From NCBI RefSeq assembly GCF_000189635.1, contig NW_002476086.1, positions 248,001 to 312,000 on the forward strand: a DNA stretch of 64,000 nucleotides. The letters are read 5' to 3'. Positions 38,344 to 50,909 of the stretch are shown one piece after another. The notes beneath the pieces are model-generated. The model saw only the letters and a list, made by a program, of their open reading frames with translations, did not search any database and was not told the origin of the DNA. The number at the start of each line of letters is the position of its first letter. The stretch's first letter is position 1. The translations under genes were made by a program, and so were the position numbers. The DNA comes from Tetrahymena thermophila SB210 (Eukaryota; Ciliophora; Oligohymenophorea; Hymenostomatida; Tetrahymenidae).

Positions 38344-41068
38344 ATGTTTAACAAAATAGACATTTTCGGTAGCTAAATTTTACTTAGATTTAAGGGAGAG
38401 CCAGTTTATCATACTAGAAGTGGTTCATTTATTACACTTTTAATCATAAGCTTTATTGGTTTTCGTTTGTATTCCATTATCGAAGATGTATTTCTCAGAG
38501 CAAGTCCACAAGTAATTTATAGCGAAAGGTAAGTTGATAACCCTGCTCCATTTTAAATATCAAGCTCTACATTTCCTTTAGCTTTTGGAATGGAAGACCC
38601 AAATTTTAGTTATTATATTGATGAAGGTATTTATACTATTTAAGCTTCATTTTACTAAAAGACACTTATGTTCAATGAGACTACGTAATAGAATGATGCT
38701 GTTTGGAATATAACTCAAATTTAAGTATAACGCTGCACTTTAGATAATTTTAAGAATCCAGACAATATAAATTATTATACAAGCTTAAAATATTAAAACA
38801 TGTATTGTCTTCCACCAAATATTGAATTAACTTTGTAAGGTGATTTCTAATCTCCTATATATTCTTATCTTGAATTGTTGGTTATAAAATGCAAATAGAA
38901 TTGTAAGTCATAAGAGTAGCTAGACCACTATTTACTAAATTCTAATTTTGCTATGCAACTATCAGATTCTTTTGTAAATCCTTAAATTAAATATAATCCT
39001 TTTAAGATGTATTCAAGAGATATATACTGGGCTACAACCACTTAAATGCCAAAAGCTGTTACATTGTATCTAAGAAATAATTACGTGCAAAGTGATTTCG
39101 GATGGTTTTTGCCTGATTTAACTACACAACATTTTCCTGCTTACAGCTATAATGATGTTTCTGTAATCTCAATTTTAGTCACCAATCAAACATTTTATTT
39201 TTTGTTTTAAATTAGTCAATTTTTTTATCATAAAAAAATTATTTATTTATTTTTTATTTGTTTGTTTGTTTCTTTTTGCTAAAAGCTTGGATGATTCTAA
39301 TAAAACCATAAATTTCAAAGTATTAATAATTTTACTATTATTATTAATAAACTAGGTCTTTCCAGACAACTTTTAAAATTACTTTCTAAGTGTAGTATTT
39401 AGATTTGAAAAATAAAAAGAAGGCTTTTATAGTAGAACATATAAAAATTTTAATAACATAATATCAGAAATTGGAGGATTTACACAAAGTCTCCTGGCTG
39501 TTGGCTATCTCATTTGTACAAGAATTTCTTAACTGCAACTAAATTAAACTCTTATCAACTAGGCTTTCAGCTATGAAGACTCAAAAAATGAGGACGAGGA
39601 AAATAAAGATAGTGAAAAAAAGCACATTAATCTTTCATAAAAACTCTAATCTCCGAACTAATCTTAACAGATCGATAGTTTGCAAAATTAATTACAAGAA
39701 TAAGTATAATCATAGAATCATCGATTTAAATTTAATTAAATAATGAAAAAAAACACTTAATATTTGAGTTAAAATTAAAAAACAAATTTTTATGATCCTA
39801 ACAGTCCTGTTTATTCACCATAAAATAAGGGAAATTAAATTAACAATGATTAAAATCTCTCTTAAAAAACTCTACATTTCTAGCAGATAAAGTAGAATAA
39901 AGAAAAATAAATTTTTGATAGCAAATAATTTATATCAAATTATAGAAACGATCTTAAATAAAGCAAACAATATAGCAAACAAAAAACAAATCAGCTTGAT
40001 TAAAAAAAGATACTAAATTTACTTATTCAAGATGTCTAAAACAGTGATGAAATAACTCAAGGAGTTAAGGATTAGGAAGTTTTAGACTAAAATAACCATC
40101 TTAAAATTCAAAAATATAAGCTTAAAATAAAATAGATTGAGGAGAAACTTAAAGAAAATAGATTTAACGAACTTATGAAGAAAGAAACAAAATGTATGAA
40201 GATGAACATTTGGGAGTACTTTAAATCAATAATTTATCCTTTTGGAGAGCTGAAAAAAAAGAAATAAATTATATAATACAGTATTGATAAACTATATTAC
40301 AATTTGGATATTTTTAATATTTTGAAAAAGCTTGTAGAAGTTGAAAAATTGAAAAGACTACTATTAGATCAAGAATAATTAAAACTATTTGATTATTTGC
40401 CAAAGCCAACTATTCACTCAGATTTAGTTTTAAATAAAAATTAAAGCCAAGTTTCAATTAAAAAAAGCTATGAAGTGGATGTACTTTATCAAGACCACAG
40501 AACAGAAATGTAAAGGGCAAAAGACGCCTTTTAGGCCTATAAAAAAATAGTTAACAAGTAAAATCATACAATTCTAGATCAAAAAATTATTGATTTGCTT
40601 GATCCTAATTTGGTATCTATCTTTTAAGCAGAGGGTAATAATGTCTGGTAAAATAACTACATTGAAGAATCTAATATTGAAGATATTTCACTTTAATCTA
40701 AAATCAATACATTTAATTAATAATCTCCAATAATCAAGCTAGAATAAATACAAGGATAAACTGAAGCCTAATATCCAACAAAATAGGATGATATTATTAA
40801 AAAGTAAGAATCTATCAATCCTTTACTTGTCAATGAATCTTAGAGTTTTTTGCTAAATAAAAAGTAATTAGAGTTATAGTTAGAGAAACCTAAATTCTAA
40901 GTAAAAAATATATATGAATAAATGAATAAATTTAACGAACAAAAGAATTTAGAAGATGAAACTAAAGATTTAACACAAAGTATTTACAGTGAGATAGCCC
41001 CTAATCAATTATACTAAATGCCTATTGATTTTTAAAGCAACTAAAACGATTTAAAAATAAGAAAGTGA
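38344..41068 (+). CDS. Two-pass membrane protein with long cytosolic tail
   Basis: Exon 1 is 38344-39162, the intron is 39163-39355 and exon 2 is 39356-41068 (TGA 41066-41068), giving 843 aa. The N-terminus MFNKIDIFGSQILLRFKGEP leads into a first helix near residues 32-50 (FITLLIISFIGFRLYS). A loop of about 240 residues with paired Cys probably faces the lumen or outside. A second helix near 305-325 (IISEIGGFTQSLLAVGYLI) is followed by about 510 residues of Gln/Lys/Asn-rich cytosolic sequence. This layout is common among uncharacterised ciliate membrane proteins. I know no biochemical function. An in-frame upstream ATG at 38146 exists, but the sequence between looks like untranslated leader and the N-terminal IDIFG motif argues for 38344. 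The tail contains a charged block (KLKENRFNELMKKETKCMK). Confidence 0.75.
39241..39272. repeat. ATTT/TTTG simple repeat within an intron
   Basis: Short runs of ATTT and then TTTG lie inside the 193-bp intron of the two-pass membrane protein gene. Similar tracts lie near 10260 and 15532. Confidence 0.6.
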
Positions 41069-42119
41069 ATAAATAAAATTAAATATAATATTTGAAAATG
41101 TAAGAAATTTGATATTATTATGGAAAAAAAGCATTTAAAGATTAATAATAAATACAAATTATGGTTCATCAATTTTTTAGGTTTAAAAAAGCTTTTCACT
41201 TTTGATCTGATTTTCCTAATAATAAAAAAAAATCAAATAATCTTTGGTTTTAACTGAAATTAGAAAAACATAATTAATAGCAGATAAATTTTTAAAAAAT
41301 TTTATTTATTTTTTTTTGGTAAACAAATTAAAAATAGTCATCTATTTTAATTCATTTTTATAGTCTTCCAAATCACTTTTACATTTTAATTTATTTAAAA
41401 ACAAATAGAATTTTTTTATTATTGAAACATGTGCATGTAATAATTAAATAAATAACTTAAAGACAACAATATTATTACTTTATTTCTCAAAATTAAAAAA
41501 TACTCAAATTGAAATTTTAAATTTTAAATCCTTCATAATAACTTTGTACAAGTTTAAATAATAACAATTTTTTTAGATTTAAATTAATATTGATCAAGCT
41601 ACTTAATTTAGATATAGACATGCTTAAAAAATTCAAATATTTTATTTTTAAAAGTAAATTATGTTTTGATTTCACTAAAATTTAAGTTTTTTTAAAAAAT
41701 AAAACTTCTTAATAAAAATAATGAAATAATATTATATCTTCAAAATAGTATTTTAATAATTATTTAGAAATGTTAAAATTATCATGAGAGTATATACTAT
41801 TTCACAAATTAAGCTAAAATTTAATTATTATTTTTGCTTTTTCAATATATTTTTCTGGATTTTGATTTTTGTCAAATGTTCTTGATTCTAGATTTAACGA
41901 TGTAAGAATAGAACAAACTGAATTAGTAAGTAAGTTAAATATATTAAAATTATTACAAAATATATATATAAATAAATAAAAAGATAAATTCAATATTTTA
42001 TAGGATTTAAATTATATATTATTCTCATTCTTTTTTAATAATACTAATTAATATTAGTTTTTGATTTATCCTCTTTCATAAATGATCATTTAATTTTATA
42101 TATATTTTTTAAATTACTA
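41069..42119. other. AT-rich spacer
   Basis: No gene, RNA or clear repeat recognised. Confidence 0.6.
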
Positions 42120-42631
42120 ATTATAAAAGCTCTCTAATTTTCTAATTTTGTGGTTTTCTTTAGCAGACACTTCAATATATTTCTCTTAGTTAATTATAAA
42201 AGAGTCATAGGAGTTGTATATATATCTACCTTCTTTTTAAAGTAACATTTATTTTCAACAATAAACCTTACAATTTGACTATCTTTATTTACGAATGTTA
42301 TTTTTTATATCCATTCTCAACGCTCTCAAAGTTTTATAAATCGTTAAAGCATTAAAGTAACAGTAGCTCCTCTGTATTAAACATTATTTTAACGATATAA
42401 AGAATAACTAGCAGTATCCCATACTTAGAATTTCATAATATTATTACCTAGTTTGATAAATTTAAATTTTAAATCTTTTCCAATAGTTGATGTTTGTTTT
42501 TCTTTATATTATAAACTTGTTATCCTCATTGATATTTATTTTTTATTACTCCTTCTGCACCTAATAAACTAATTTCATAATGAAATCATACTATTTTTTT
42601 TAATTTTGTTTTTTCTGTGATTATGAGACAT
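42120..42631 (-). pseudogene. Rab-family small GTPase pseudogene
   Basis: Read on the minus strand, pieces of a Rab GTPase appear in the correct order but in different frames. From about 42631: an N-terminal MSHNHRKNK, a P-loop remnant ISLLGAEGV that continues IKN instead of GKT/S, then IKLGNNIMKFQVWDTA (WDTA of the G3 motif, here followed by SYS instead of GQE), YRGATVTLM, FIVENKC (G4, normally NKCD), and EVSAKENHKI (G5, SAK) near 42170. In-frame TGA codons and several frameshifts interrupt it, and the lysine of the P-loop is gone. No intron arrangement restores a continuous frame. It is therefore a decayed copy rather than a functional gene. Rab genes normally control vesicle traffic. The remaining identity suggests fairly recent decay. 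Confidence 0.8.
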
Positions 42632-44260
42632 TTTTATTTTTTTACTAATTTCTGATTTTTATGTATATCTTGATATTTTGGTAAACAATTAATGATTCAG
42701 AATATATGATATTATAAGTCATATTATTTTTTTTGCTAATATAATTAACTCGCTTCTTAGTGAAAAATATTTAATTTACTTACTTTGTAATATTTCACTT
42801 AATTTACCTAAAATTTATTTTTAGAGTGCTCATTGCCAATTATTCTTTTATGAGAAATTCTTTTTGAGTCACTATATAAAAATCAAATAATATATTTATT
42901 TAAATATTTTATGAATTATAAATTGACTCTAAAGCATCTTAGTAAAAAGCTGAATATTTAATTTATACTTTGAAAAACAAATATTTATTATTAGAATCCA
43001 TCAAATATTATTTATTTATTATAAATACTTTTTAAACTCATGTGTAATAATCAAATAAAATATTAGATGAATTTTTATTGACTCGCTTCCTATCCTTTTA
43101 AAGAAAATGTTAATATTTCATTTAGTCACTATGAAATATATCTTAAAAATAAATAAAATTTATTATAAGAATGTTAATCATTAATATTACTTTTATTTTT
43201 AATACTGTCTTAACCTGCATAAATAAGGTATTTTTTATTTTTAGAATAATTGGTTAACAAGATATTAATATATAACCATCTTAAAAATTAAAGTATACAT
43301 CAATAAAGCAAACCAGAGAATACTAAATAATGTTTTATTATTTTACATTTATGATTAATAAAAGTAACTTGTACCTTATTTATTTACATATTTTCAAAAA
43401 TATTTTTACTGTTAACATATATTATTATAATAAACAATGTTAATTATCTAATCTTATAAAATAGATAAATTTATTCAGAATTTAATTTTTAGAAACGAGT
43501 CAAGGCTACAAGTGTTTGAATATTAAAAACTTAATTTAAATTTCTAATAAACTCATAAAATTCATTACTTTATAAATCATGAAAATAAAAACTATCTTAT
43601 CTCACTCAAAATGGCCAAATATTATTTCATTTTTATAATTTAGAAAATTTAAAAATTAAATATTCTAATAATTTAAGATAATCATAATGTTTATTTTTTA
43701 GACAAATTTTTTATTTATATTTCAGAACCGAGAAATCTAAAATTATGTTACTACAAGATTAACAAAATCAAAGTATTTTTAATAAAATATAAATAATATT
43801 CATTTCAAAAAATTTATTTTTTAAGTAGTTTTTTTTGTATATAAACTAGTATATAAAATTTAAAAAGTTTAATGAAGTTTTAAGAAATTTTAAAGCAGAA
43901 AAATGCACACCGTTTCAAAGAAAATAGTTTTAATCTAAATAGTATATATTATCTATCCTAGAATATCGTAATGCTATTATAAATTTAGAATGATTATAAT
44001 AATATTTGTTTAGGGAAAAGATATTTTGGATGAAATCTGATAAAATTATCATTTTAGAATTTAATAATTTATCATTAAAAAATGCTTATTATTGGTTGAG
44101 ATAGTGAATTAGTTACGCTAATGCCTAGATAAAACTGATTAATTACTAATGTTTATAAGAGAATACATTTAATAAACGACAAAAAAATATACATTTAAAT
44201 AGATAAAATTTTGAGATAAATATTCAATAATATTTTTTAAAAAACAAAAAAATTAAAAAA
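42632..44260. other. AT-rich spacer
   Basis: No gene recognised. Short similar words such as ACTCGCTTCYTA (near 42750 and 43083) and AGTCACTAT (near 42868 and 43124) recur about 260-330 bp apart, which may be a faint old duplication. Confidence 0.4.
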
Positions 44261-45520
44261 ATGGGAAACTTAACAAACAAAAATATCTAAAAACTTAATA
44301 CTTAAAAACTGCTTACTAAATTTAAATCAGATTTAGAAAGAGAAAGAAAGGACTTAATCACTAAAGAATTTGAGGTTTTTGATTAGTTCTCTGGAATATG
44401 CTAATAAAACAATTTAGATTAAAACAATTTATCTCCAGGTGATATATATACTAATTAATGCATTTAGTAGTATCTGAAAACAAAAAATTTTAAAAATATT
44501 AAGTATGTGGATAAAGGGTGTTAAGCAAGGGTATTTTTTGGATATGATGATCGAAATATAATGTATGCATTCAAATGCTATGAAAGATAATCTAATTGTT
44601 AGCAAGCACAAGCAGAGATTAATGTACTTTAACAATTTCCAAATAAGAAACATGTAATAAAATTTATTAATAAATATGTTGATAACTAAGATTACATTAT
44701 CATTTAATTGCAAGCATGCTAAACTAGTCTTCAGCAAATAATTAATTAAAACTAATATTTTAGTGAAAATACAATCATCAAGCTTGCTTATGAAATATTT
44801 TTGGGAATTTGTAATATTCATAATGAAAATGTTATAATTTTTGATTTGAAACCTGAAAATATATTGATAGACTATTGCGGATAGGCTGTAGTAAGTGACT
44901 TTGGATTATCAAAGTAGCTATAATAAGATCTAAGCACTGCTTCTTAGTCTAATGGAAATTATTTATACAGAGCTCCAGAAGGAATTGATTAGAATAGATA
45001 ATTATTTGAAGAATAAGTTTAAGGTTTTGTATTTGAACCAAATAGACTTTCAAAAAAAGCAGATTTATTTTCATTTGCTTTAATACTTTATAGAATGTTA
45101 ACTGACTAAAAGACTCTATTTGAAAGATGTGCATATCAAAAATATAATATTGATATATCACTTTTAGATAGATAATTAAAATACAAAGATGAGTTTAAAT
45201 TAATTATTTAAGGATTAACCAAACTTGATCCAAAGAAAAGATTAGAGCATATAAAAGTTCTTTTAACTTTAGAATAAATGTACTTAAAAGAAATTTAATA
45301 AGATACATTTGGTCTTAGAAAAGAAAGCATCCCTACTAATTTTAGGTGTTAAGATATTTAATCTTTTGTTTCCAATGATAAAGACCATGTAATTCCAATT
45401 TACAATAAAAACCATCAATAAGAATAATAAAAATGTAATAATTGGTTGAAAAAAATTTAAGTATTTATTCTAACTTTTTTGGTATTATTTATTCAAATTT
45501 TATATTCACAAAATTTTTGA
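44261..45520 (+). CDS. Membrane-anchored protein kinase-like protein
   Basis: ATG at 44261 to TGA at 45518-45520 gives 419 aa, single exon. The kinase fold spans about residues 78-370. The ATP-binding lysine is in YAFKCYE (K105), the alpha-C glutamate is likely E119, the catalytic loop reads VIIFDLKPEN (D195, K197, N200), the metal site is SDFGLS (D213) and APE is at 238-240. HRD is replaced by IFD and the glycine loop is poor (YVDKGCQARVFFG), so the key Asp and Lys are present but activity is uncertain. The extreme N-terminus MGN fits an N-myristoylation signal (Gly2). A C-terminal helix (VFILTFLVLFIQILYS) would anchor the protein as a tail-anchored membrane protein. Substrates are unknown. 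Confidence 0.85.
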
Positions 45521-46725
45521 GCATATGTGTATTTAGGCATCCTTACTGGAATCATAATAAAATAATACTTAAATTATTAAATAGAAGATTTGATTCTGAA
45601 AAATATTGAAATATTATTATAAATATACGAGTTAAAAATAATGTAAAAGTTACTTTGAAAAATTTAATAACTCTCATATTATTTATTTGTGATCTAATAT
45701 TATTTCAATAAAAAAAATTAAATCTCTCTCAAATAAATTAATTTTTTGTGCAAAATATCTAAAAACTGATAAATGAAAAGAGTATTATAAAATATCATAA
45801 AAGTAATTAAATTTTTTGATAATTTACTTTATTTATAAAATTTTGTAATTTTGACAAGAAAGTAATACAAAAACATTTAATACAAGAAATTTAATTTTTA
45901 TGTTTGAAAACCTCAATAGAATTAAAAATATTATTTATTTTTAATTAATTATTAAAAAGAAATCTCAAAATAAATAATTTTAAGAAATTAGAAAATTCTT
46001 AAAATAAAAAATAATAATTTTATATCAAAGTCATTAAAAAAGAAATAATTAAATAAAACAATAACTTTATTTATAAATGTTGAAATTCTTTTTTATCTCA
46101 TAATTATTTTATATTTGAGAGCCATTTTAAATTAATTTAATTAATCTTACCATAAAAACAATTTCTATTAGAAATTAAGATTAGAGAATTATATCTAAAA
46201 CTAAGTATTTTTCTCAAATTTTAATAATTTTTGATTTTAGTTTTCAAAATCTAGCTTTTATTATGATTTCAAAAAAATATTAGAAACTATTTACAGTTTT
46301 TTATATTGATTTTTTTAAATAAATTTTCTATCCAAAAATTAAAGTATTTTTACCTTTTTCCATATTTTTGCAATAAAAAAATATCCAAAATTTGTTTTTA
46401 TTAATAACTTTATTTCTTAATTATATTAGTAAGGTTCTGATTTATATATTCTTAATGTAAAAAATTTTTTTTAATAAAAAAGAAATTTCTGAAAAAATAT
46501 TTACTTTTGTTAAATCAATAAAAAATTATTTGACATTTAACTAAATTAATCTGAAATAAGTCAATATAACATTAAGGAAAGCTTGGGAAATAATAAATTA
46601 CATGAATATAAAATATGGATTAAATGAAATAATTTTGGTTTTTATTGAAATTTTTTGAGATAATTTAATTTTTTATAAAGAATTATTGTTTTTGTACTTA
46701 AATGAAAATTTTGTAAGTTTTTTTA
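45521..46725. other. 3' spacer between convergent genes
   Basis: AT-rich spacer between the kinase-like gene and the first alternative oxidase. Nothing recognised. Confidence 0.6.
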
Positions 46726-47694
46726 TCAAATGTAGTGTTCATCTTATGTTGTATCTGCAAGCACCTTAGTCTGAGAGTAGTCGCTTGCTAGATCATGATT
46801 TACATCTCTATGATGCTCTTCGTCTTTACGAATTGCATAAATTACATCTTCCATAGTTGCATTTTCAGGCAATCTCCAATAATCAATAGCAATTTAAGGA
46901 GCTTTCTTAGTTTTCCAATGACTAATTGAACTATTTTCTTAATTAATAACTTCAATACAGTGAGTATAGGTTTTTACAGCTTCTTCTTCTAGGTAACCAA
47001 CAATTCTGTGGCAAACTCTAGGGAAGAATTGATATAGTAATCCAAACATCAAAACATAATTAAATTAGGCAGAAATTACTCCTAATCTGAAAAGTAATGT
47101 TGGCTTTTATACTTTTAAGAATGTAAGTAAATGCATTCTTTCATTTTCAGCTTCTTCAAGTAAAACATGGATCCAACCATAATCACGTTCCATTCTTCTC
47201 AATGAACGTAAATGCCTATGCATAGCAGCAACAAATCCAGGTACTCCTGCGACAGTTTCTAAGAATACCATTCTGTTTAACCAACCTCTTTCAGTCAATT
47301 CGCCACTTTTTTACTACCATGGGAAGACCTTTTTGTAGCCACTCATGACATCAAAACCCAATCTCATACTTTGAATAAGATAATGAGATAATCTATCGCC
47401 AATATTTTTTGGCTTGAAATGAGTAATTTAAACATTTTCAACATCTTCTTTTGTCCATATAGGGTGTGGTAAGACATAAACACCTAGCTTTTCTTCAGTA
47501 GAAACTGCATTAGGCTAGAATTAAGTTTTGACTTCTTTTTACTTTTAAGATTAACTGATACTGTTAAAAGTATTCTAGAAAAAGTTATTCTCTGGGGTGT
47601 ATTGTAAATCTGATTTGAATCTTCTGGAAACAGAAAAAAGAGTATTAGTGTTCTTGTGAATTTATAAGCACTTTTTGAAAAGATTAGCTCTCAT
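46726..47694 (-). CDS. AOX: Alternative oxidase, copy 1
   Basis: A single minus-strand exon from ATG at 47694 to TGA at 46726 gives 322 aa. The enzyme is the mitochondrial inner-membrane ubiquinol oxidase that reduces oxygen to water without pumping protons, bypassing complexes III and IV. The di-iron ligand motifs are complete: LET (E146), NERMH (E185, H188), LEEEA (around 235-239) and DEEHH (around 291-295, normally DEAHH). Hydrophobic helices near 145-158 and 203-225 would sit in the membrane leaflet. The N-terminus [19 protein letters not shown] is basic and Ser/Thr-containing, fitting a mitochondrial presequence. The next gene upstream on the same strand, 2.3 kb away, is a paralogue. The coding strand carries a 14/15 match to the Tetrahymena chromosome breakage sequence at 47277-47291, within conserved codons. 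Confidence 0.96.
47277..47291 (+). other. Near match to the chromosome breakage sequence
   Basis: TTAACCAACCTCTTT differs only at position 2 from the 15-bp Tetrahymena Cbs (TAAACCAACCTCTTT, from memory). It lies inside conserved alternative oxidase codons (ERGWLN), and an active Cbs would have been removed from macronuclear DNA, so it is probably coincidental or inactive. Confidence 0.3.
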
Positions 47695-50003
47695 AATTAT
47701 TATTTAGCAAACTTAAGCAGAATTATAAATATTTATTTGTATGTTTGTTATTTTTATTTATTTAATTATTAAATTAATTTTACTACTTGAAATGAGTATT
47801 TAAAAAGGAAATATTGCTGAACTTTCTTGAAATAGAAAGATAAATTAATATTAAATTTGTACGGAAAGTTCGTAGTTTATCAGAATCGTAAAAATTTAAT
47901 TTCATTGAAAAATTATGATAAAATATCAATATGGTATGCTATTAAATTATCTATTCTTAATTGATGCATAATATGATTAAATTCTCGACTTTCAATAGAT
48001 TATTTTAAAGAAAAACTCCATTATTACAAATCTTAAAAAGGATTCTTCTCTAATTCTTCATATATCATGCCTAGAATTTTTAAAAGCAGAACATGTTAGA
48101 AGTTTCTTAATTTTTATAAAATTATGTAAATACTCTGGAGGATTCATAAAAAAATAGATTATTTAAGGTTAAGTTAACAAATTGATTAAATTTAAAACAG
48201 ATAGATCTAAATCTATCAAAAAGAAAAATGCAATTAAATTTCTAATACTCTTTTCTTTTTCTTTTTCAAAACTCTTGATTTTACATCTTCAAGTTGCCTT
48301 CATACTTCTACAGAGTTACAAAAGTCAAATAAATTAAGAACCAATTAAATATAGAGAATGATCACATTTATTGGTTAATATTATGAGCTTTTATGTTATC
48401 ATAATGTGAATTAAAATGGGAAATATAGTACTAAATACATGAATTCTAAATCAGAATGAAGTTTCAAGATATTGTAAAATGTAGAGGAAAGTACTCACAA
48501 TTTATAAAAAATAAATAGAAAAAAGCGCATCATAATAGCATAGTATTAAATTAAGCATTTATTATTTAAATTAACAACGTATTTTTGATGATTAACTTTA
48601 ATTAAATACTGAAATGTTAATTAAATAATTCGTAATATTAATATTAGTAAATCACATAAAATTAACTACGCATCTTCTTTATCAAATTCTTTCATTATTC
48701 TTTTTGCAATAAATAAATGGTCTTATAATCTTCCATAGATATTTTTTGAAGATTGAGATCATATCTATCTAAGTTGGATAAAAACAAAGAAAATAAATCC
48801 AAAATATAAAAATTTATTATGGTTTTATAAATTTTACTTTGAAGTATCAATAAAAGTTAGCGTTTTTTACTTGATAGTTAATTTATTTCTAACTTAAATA
48901 AAATAAAATAACTCTTCAATAATTATTTGCTCATAATACATAAAAAATTAACAAACAAAATTATGGCTCATTGAGAAACTTTAAATTGCTTTATAAAAAT
49001 TTTTTTAATCTAATTGAATAAAAAAAATTAACTTATTTAATTATAAAATTTAAAAATGTTAGTTGGTATATATAAAAATGTCTTCATAGATAAATAAAAA
49101 TAAATTTTAAATGTTATTAATAGATTTTATTTGATTAATGATATAGAATAATAATATATTTATTACAAAGCCTTTCAAATCAAGTCAAAACATATTTTAT
49201 TCGGATAAAATAAAATAAAATTAGAATATTATCGCAAAATTATAATAAAATCATATCAAATTATGAGAGCAAAATTTAACTGAAAGTAATATATTATTAA
49301 CATATATTTTAATATATATATTTCAATAATAATTGAATGTTTAAAAAATAAATGATATTAATTGTTATAGATTAACTTGAAAATAAATTTGATTTAATTA
49401 TCTGCATCAATTCAAAAAAAATTTGTTCTACATAATTTAATTAATTTATTGATGATTATTTTTTTATAGTTTATTTATTTATTGAAGAATAGATGATTAA
49501 ATTATTTTTGTTTATAATATGCAAAAAATTTTTAATAAAATAAAATAAAAAAATATTATCTATATATATTCATTTTTTTATGTGCTATTTTATAATTTTA
49601 TTTTTAAAATAATTGATTAATTTCTGTAAATAAATCAAAATAATAATTTTTTAGTTAGAATAGAATAAAATAAATTTTGAAATATTATTTATGAAATTAA
49701 TTAACTATAATTTGAGATTAACCTTCAGTTATTATCTTCGTTTAAATAAAAAAAAAACATACTAATAAATCTATTGTATTTAGACTATTTTTGTAGCAAA
49801 TTAGAAATAAAATTTTTAAATATTAATCTTGATTTAAATTAGATAATCAAATTGATTAAAAAAGTAAATATTTGATTTTTTTGAAAAATTAGGTTATAAT
49901 TGTATATATAAAACATAGAAGTAATTGTATATAGATTAAACGATTTAAAAATAATAAATTGGTTGATATTTAATAAACTTTTTATTTTATGTTTCAATTT
50001 AAA
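47695..50003. other. Spacer between the two alternative oxidase genes
   Basis: Mostly AT-rich. Two overlapping plus-strand open frames, 47973-48182 (69 aa) and 48068-48461 (130 aa), are open in the one-stop code but show no family match or splice logic, so I do not call a gene. Confidence 0.45.
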
Positions 50004-50909
50004 TCAATGACCAGGAGGGAAAGGATTGGGCTTCTTTTGTGAGTAGTCATCTGCTAACTTGTGGTTTACATCTCTGTGATGCTCTTCATCTTTTCTTACT
50101 GCATAAATTACATCAAGGAGGCATGCATTTGGTGATAACTTCCAATAATCTATTGATATTTTTGGTGCTGGTTTGGTTAACCAAATATGTATTTCAGATC
50201 CCTCTTTTAAAGCAGTTTCAATACTATGAGTGTAGGTCTTTACTGCCTCTTCTTCTAGATACCCAACAATTCTATGGCACACTCTAGGGTAGAAGAAGTA
50301 AAGAACCGAAAATAAGGCAACATATCCGTATTAGGCTAGAATAACACCAGTTCTAAATAGAAAAGTAGGTTTTTATACTTCTAAGAATGTTAGCAAATGC
50401 ATTCTCTCATTTTCAGCCTCTTCTAAAAGAGTATGAATCCAACCATAATCACGTTTCATAGATCTCAATGAACGTAAGTGTCTGTGCATGGCAGCAACGA
50501 ATCCAGGAACACCAGCTACAGTTTCTAAGAAAAGAATTCTGTTAATCCATTCTCTTTCAGTCAAAGGAGCACCCTTCTCTTACCAAGGGAATACCTTTTT
50601 GTAACCACTCATAATATCAAATCCATATCTTAAAGACTAGATGAAAAAGTTTGCAAAACGATCTCCAAAATTAGCAGGTTCCAAGTGAGTTATAGCAACA
50701 TCCTTTACTTCTTATTCAGTCCATACTGGATGAGGCATAGTCCACTAACCATTTTTAAGTATTTATTCCTTTTTTTCAAGTTCTTATTTCTTTTGTTCAG
50801 GAGTCATTTAAAAGCCACCAAACTTGTAGTTTGGAATAGCTGAGAATAGAGATTTCTGATGGGCGAAATTTCTAAAAATATTGGCACTTCTTTTAGTTAA
50901 GAAATTCAT
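50004..50909 (-). CDS. AOX: Alternative oxidase, copy 2
   Basis: A single minus-strand exon from ATG at 50909 to TGA at 50004 gives 301 aa. All di-iron motifs are present: LET (E129), NERMH (E168, H171), LEEEA (218-222) and DEEHH (274-278). The central about 170 residues are nearly identical to copy 1 (for example [15 protein letters not shown] and [18 protein letters not shown]). The N-terminal about 60 residues and the C-terminus (PNPFPPGH) differ, so the copies have diverged mainly in targeting and regulatory ends. The N-terminus [20 protein letters not shown] suits mitochondrial import. Head-to-tail order with copy 1 indicates tandem duplication. The two copies may be expressed under different conditions, which the sequence cannot show. 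Confidence 0.96.

Noticed and set aside
44429-45161. Minus-strand ORFs of 130 and 70 codons
   Set aside because: They lie opposite the kinase-like gene, whose plus frame carries clear kinase motifs.
48068-48461. 130-codon open frame in the ciliate code
   Set aside because: With TGA as the only stop and high AT, frames of this size arise by chance. There is no family resemblance, and a second frame overlaps it.
50039-50287. Plus-strand 82-codon ORF
   Set aside because: Antisense to the conserved core of alternative oxidase copy 2.
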